Program-made: the position numbers and the translations under genes
NCBI GenBank assembly: GCA_007125845.1
Contig: SLCK01000009.1
Span: 1 to 63,680 of the forward strand
Length of the DNA: 63,680 bases
Reading direction: 5' to 3'
Source: Gemmatimonadota bacterium
Lineage (GTDB): Bacteria; Gemmatimonadota; Gemmatimonadetes; Longimicrobiales; Gaopeijiaceae
The notes under the pieces: model-generated
The model's input: only the letters and a program-made list of their open reading frames with translations
Told to the model about the DNA's origin: nothing
Databases searched by the model: none
Shown here: positions 63,404-63,680 of the stretch, in pieces
Numbering within the stretch: position 1 is the first letter of the stretch
Layout of the letters: every line of letters starts with the position of its first letter

Positions 63404-63680
63404 CTACCTGGCGCGCACCGATGTCGAAACGAGCCAGGCGAGGACGAGGAGGATCCCCGACGTGGCCACGATGGCGGGACCTGTCGGAAGGTCGTATTCC
63501 ACAGACAGGCCGAATCCCACCAATGCCGCGGTCACCGCGCTTCCGGCCGACCAGAGGATTACGGACCGGAAGGTTCTGCCGAGCAGGATTCCGGCCACTG
63601 CCGGGAGGACCATGAGGCTGAAGACCAGGAGGACGCCGGCCGACTCGATGGAAGCCACGATCACCGCACCCATCGTGAGA
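63404..63680 (-). CDS. Metal ABC transporter permease (ZnuB/MntB-like), C-terminal part
   Basis: The frame runs off the right edge, so the N-terminus is missing. About 92 residues are visible with three hydrophobic segments: MGAVIVASIESAGVLLVFSL, AVAGILLGRTFRSVILWSAGS and IVATSGILLVLAWLVS. The pattern is that of the C-terminal helices of ABC-3-family permeases for zinc or manganese. An ATPase and solute-binding protein would be expected beyond the window. Confidence 0.75.
   Translation of the reverse strand, partial: LTMGAVIVASIESAGVLLVFSLMVLPAVAGILLGRTFRSVILWSAGSAVTAALVGFGLSVEYDLPTGPAIVATSGILLVLAWLVSTSVRAR

Noticed and set aside
1-63680. CRISPR array
   Set aside because: No regularly spaced repeats of 20-40 bases were seen; the only long perfect repeat noted is the tRNA pair, besides the 17-bp operators.

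Overview
The window is a stretch of high-GC chromosome, densely coded on both strands, with strong AGGAGG-type ribosome binding sites and many 4-base start/stop overlaps. No rRNA, CRISPR array, phage structural gene or transposase was seen. A 'CBM9-like domain plus outer-membrane barrel' protein (DUF5916 type), DUF4097 putative adhesin, many secreted proteins, ECF sigma/anti-sigma operons and a PQQ-type dehydrogenase best fit a Gram-negative soil or marine bacterium of the Gemmatimonadota kind. This is inference from gene content, not a phylogenetic result.

Left part (1-16 kb): the tail of an ATP-grasp gene, a YwrD-like gamma-glutamyltransferase, a trypsin-like protease, a GNAT acetyltransferase fused to a cyclic-nucleotide-binding domain, a tandem UspA protein and a secreted PQQ-repeat dehydrogenase. 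At 9.65 kb lies tRNA-Leu(CAA). Its 3' half is repeated perfectly (53 bp) 803 bp downstream. The two copies flank a small element with an addiction-module antitoxin, a possible toxin remnant and a hairpin terminator, which reads as the scar of site-specific integration. A divergent methyltransferase/TetR pair with two copies of an LmrA/QdoR-like operator follows. Next come a hybrid histidine kinase and a second kinase whose cobalamin-binding N-terminus is shortened and frame-shifted.

Middle-left (16-27 kb): a secreted protein coupled to an M14 carboxypeptidase, a sigma/anti-sigma/adhesin operon with ATGA couplings, a DUF5916 outer-membrane protein, an amino-acid permease and a secreted alpha/beta hydrolase.

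The most interesting region is 27.0-37.4 kb. Ten contiguous genes encode GTP cyclohydrolase II, a RibD-type reductase, a 6-pyruvoyltetrahydropterin-synthase paralogue without canonical catalytic residues, a creatininase-family hydrolase (the ArfB deformylase superfamily), a BchC-like dehydrogenase, a glycosyltransferase-methyltransferase fusion, two more methyltransferases, a CDP-alcohol phosphatidyltransferase and a membrane sulfatase/LtaS-like enzyme. Together they look like an uncharacterised pathway from GTP to a reduced, glycosylated, methylated pyrimidine or pteridine, perhaps joined to an alcohol-phosphate or lipid.

Right part (37.5-63.7 kb): an OpgH-type glucan synthase without OpgG; an ECF sigma/short membrane protein/bactofilin-RDD operon; an NHL protein; a CaiB-type CoA transferase opposite a TAXI-TRAP transporter; a Gfo/Idh/MocA oxidoreductase coupled to an epimerase; a poorly coding 0.9-kb gap; a secreted repeat protein; an XPB-Bax1 helicase-nuclease pair; and a CBS/PRPP synthase/phosphoribosyltransferase/kinase-like run. 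It ends with CapA, a ZIP transporter, a thioredoxin-CcdA fusion, a secreted hypothetical protein, a second CDP-alcohol phosphatidyltransferase and the end of a metal ABC permease.
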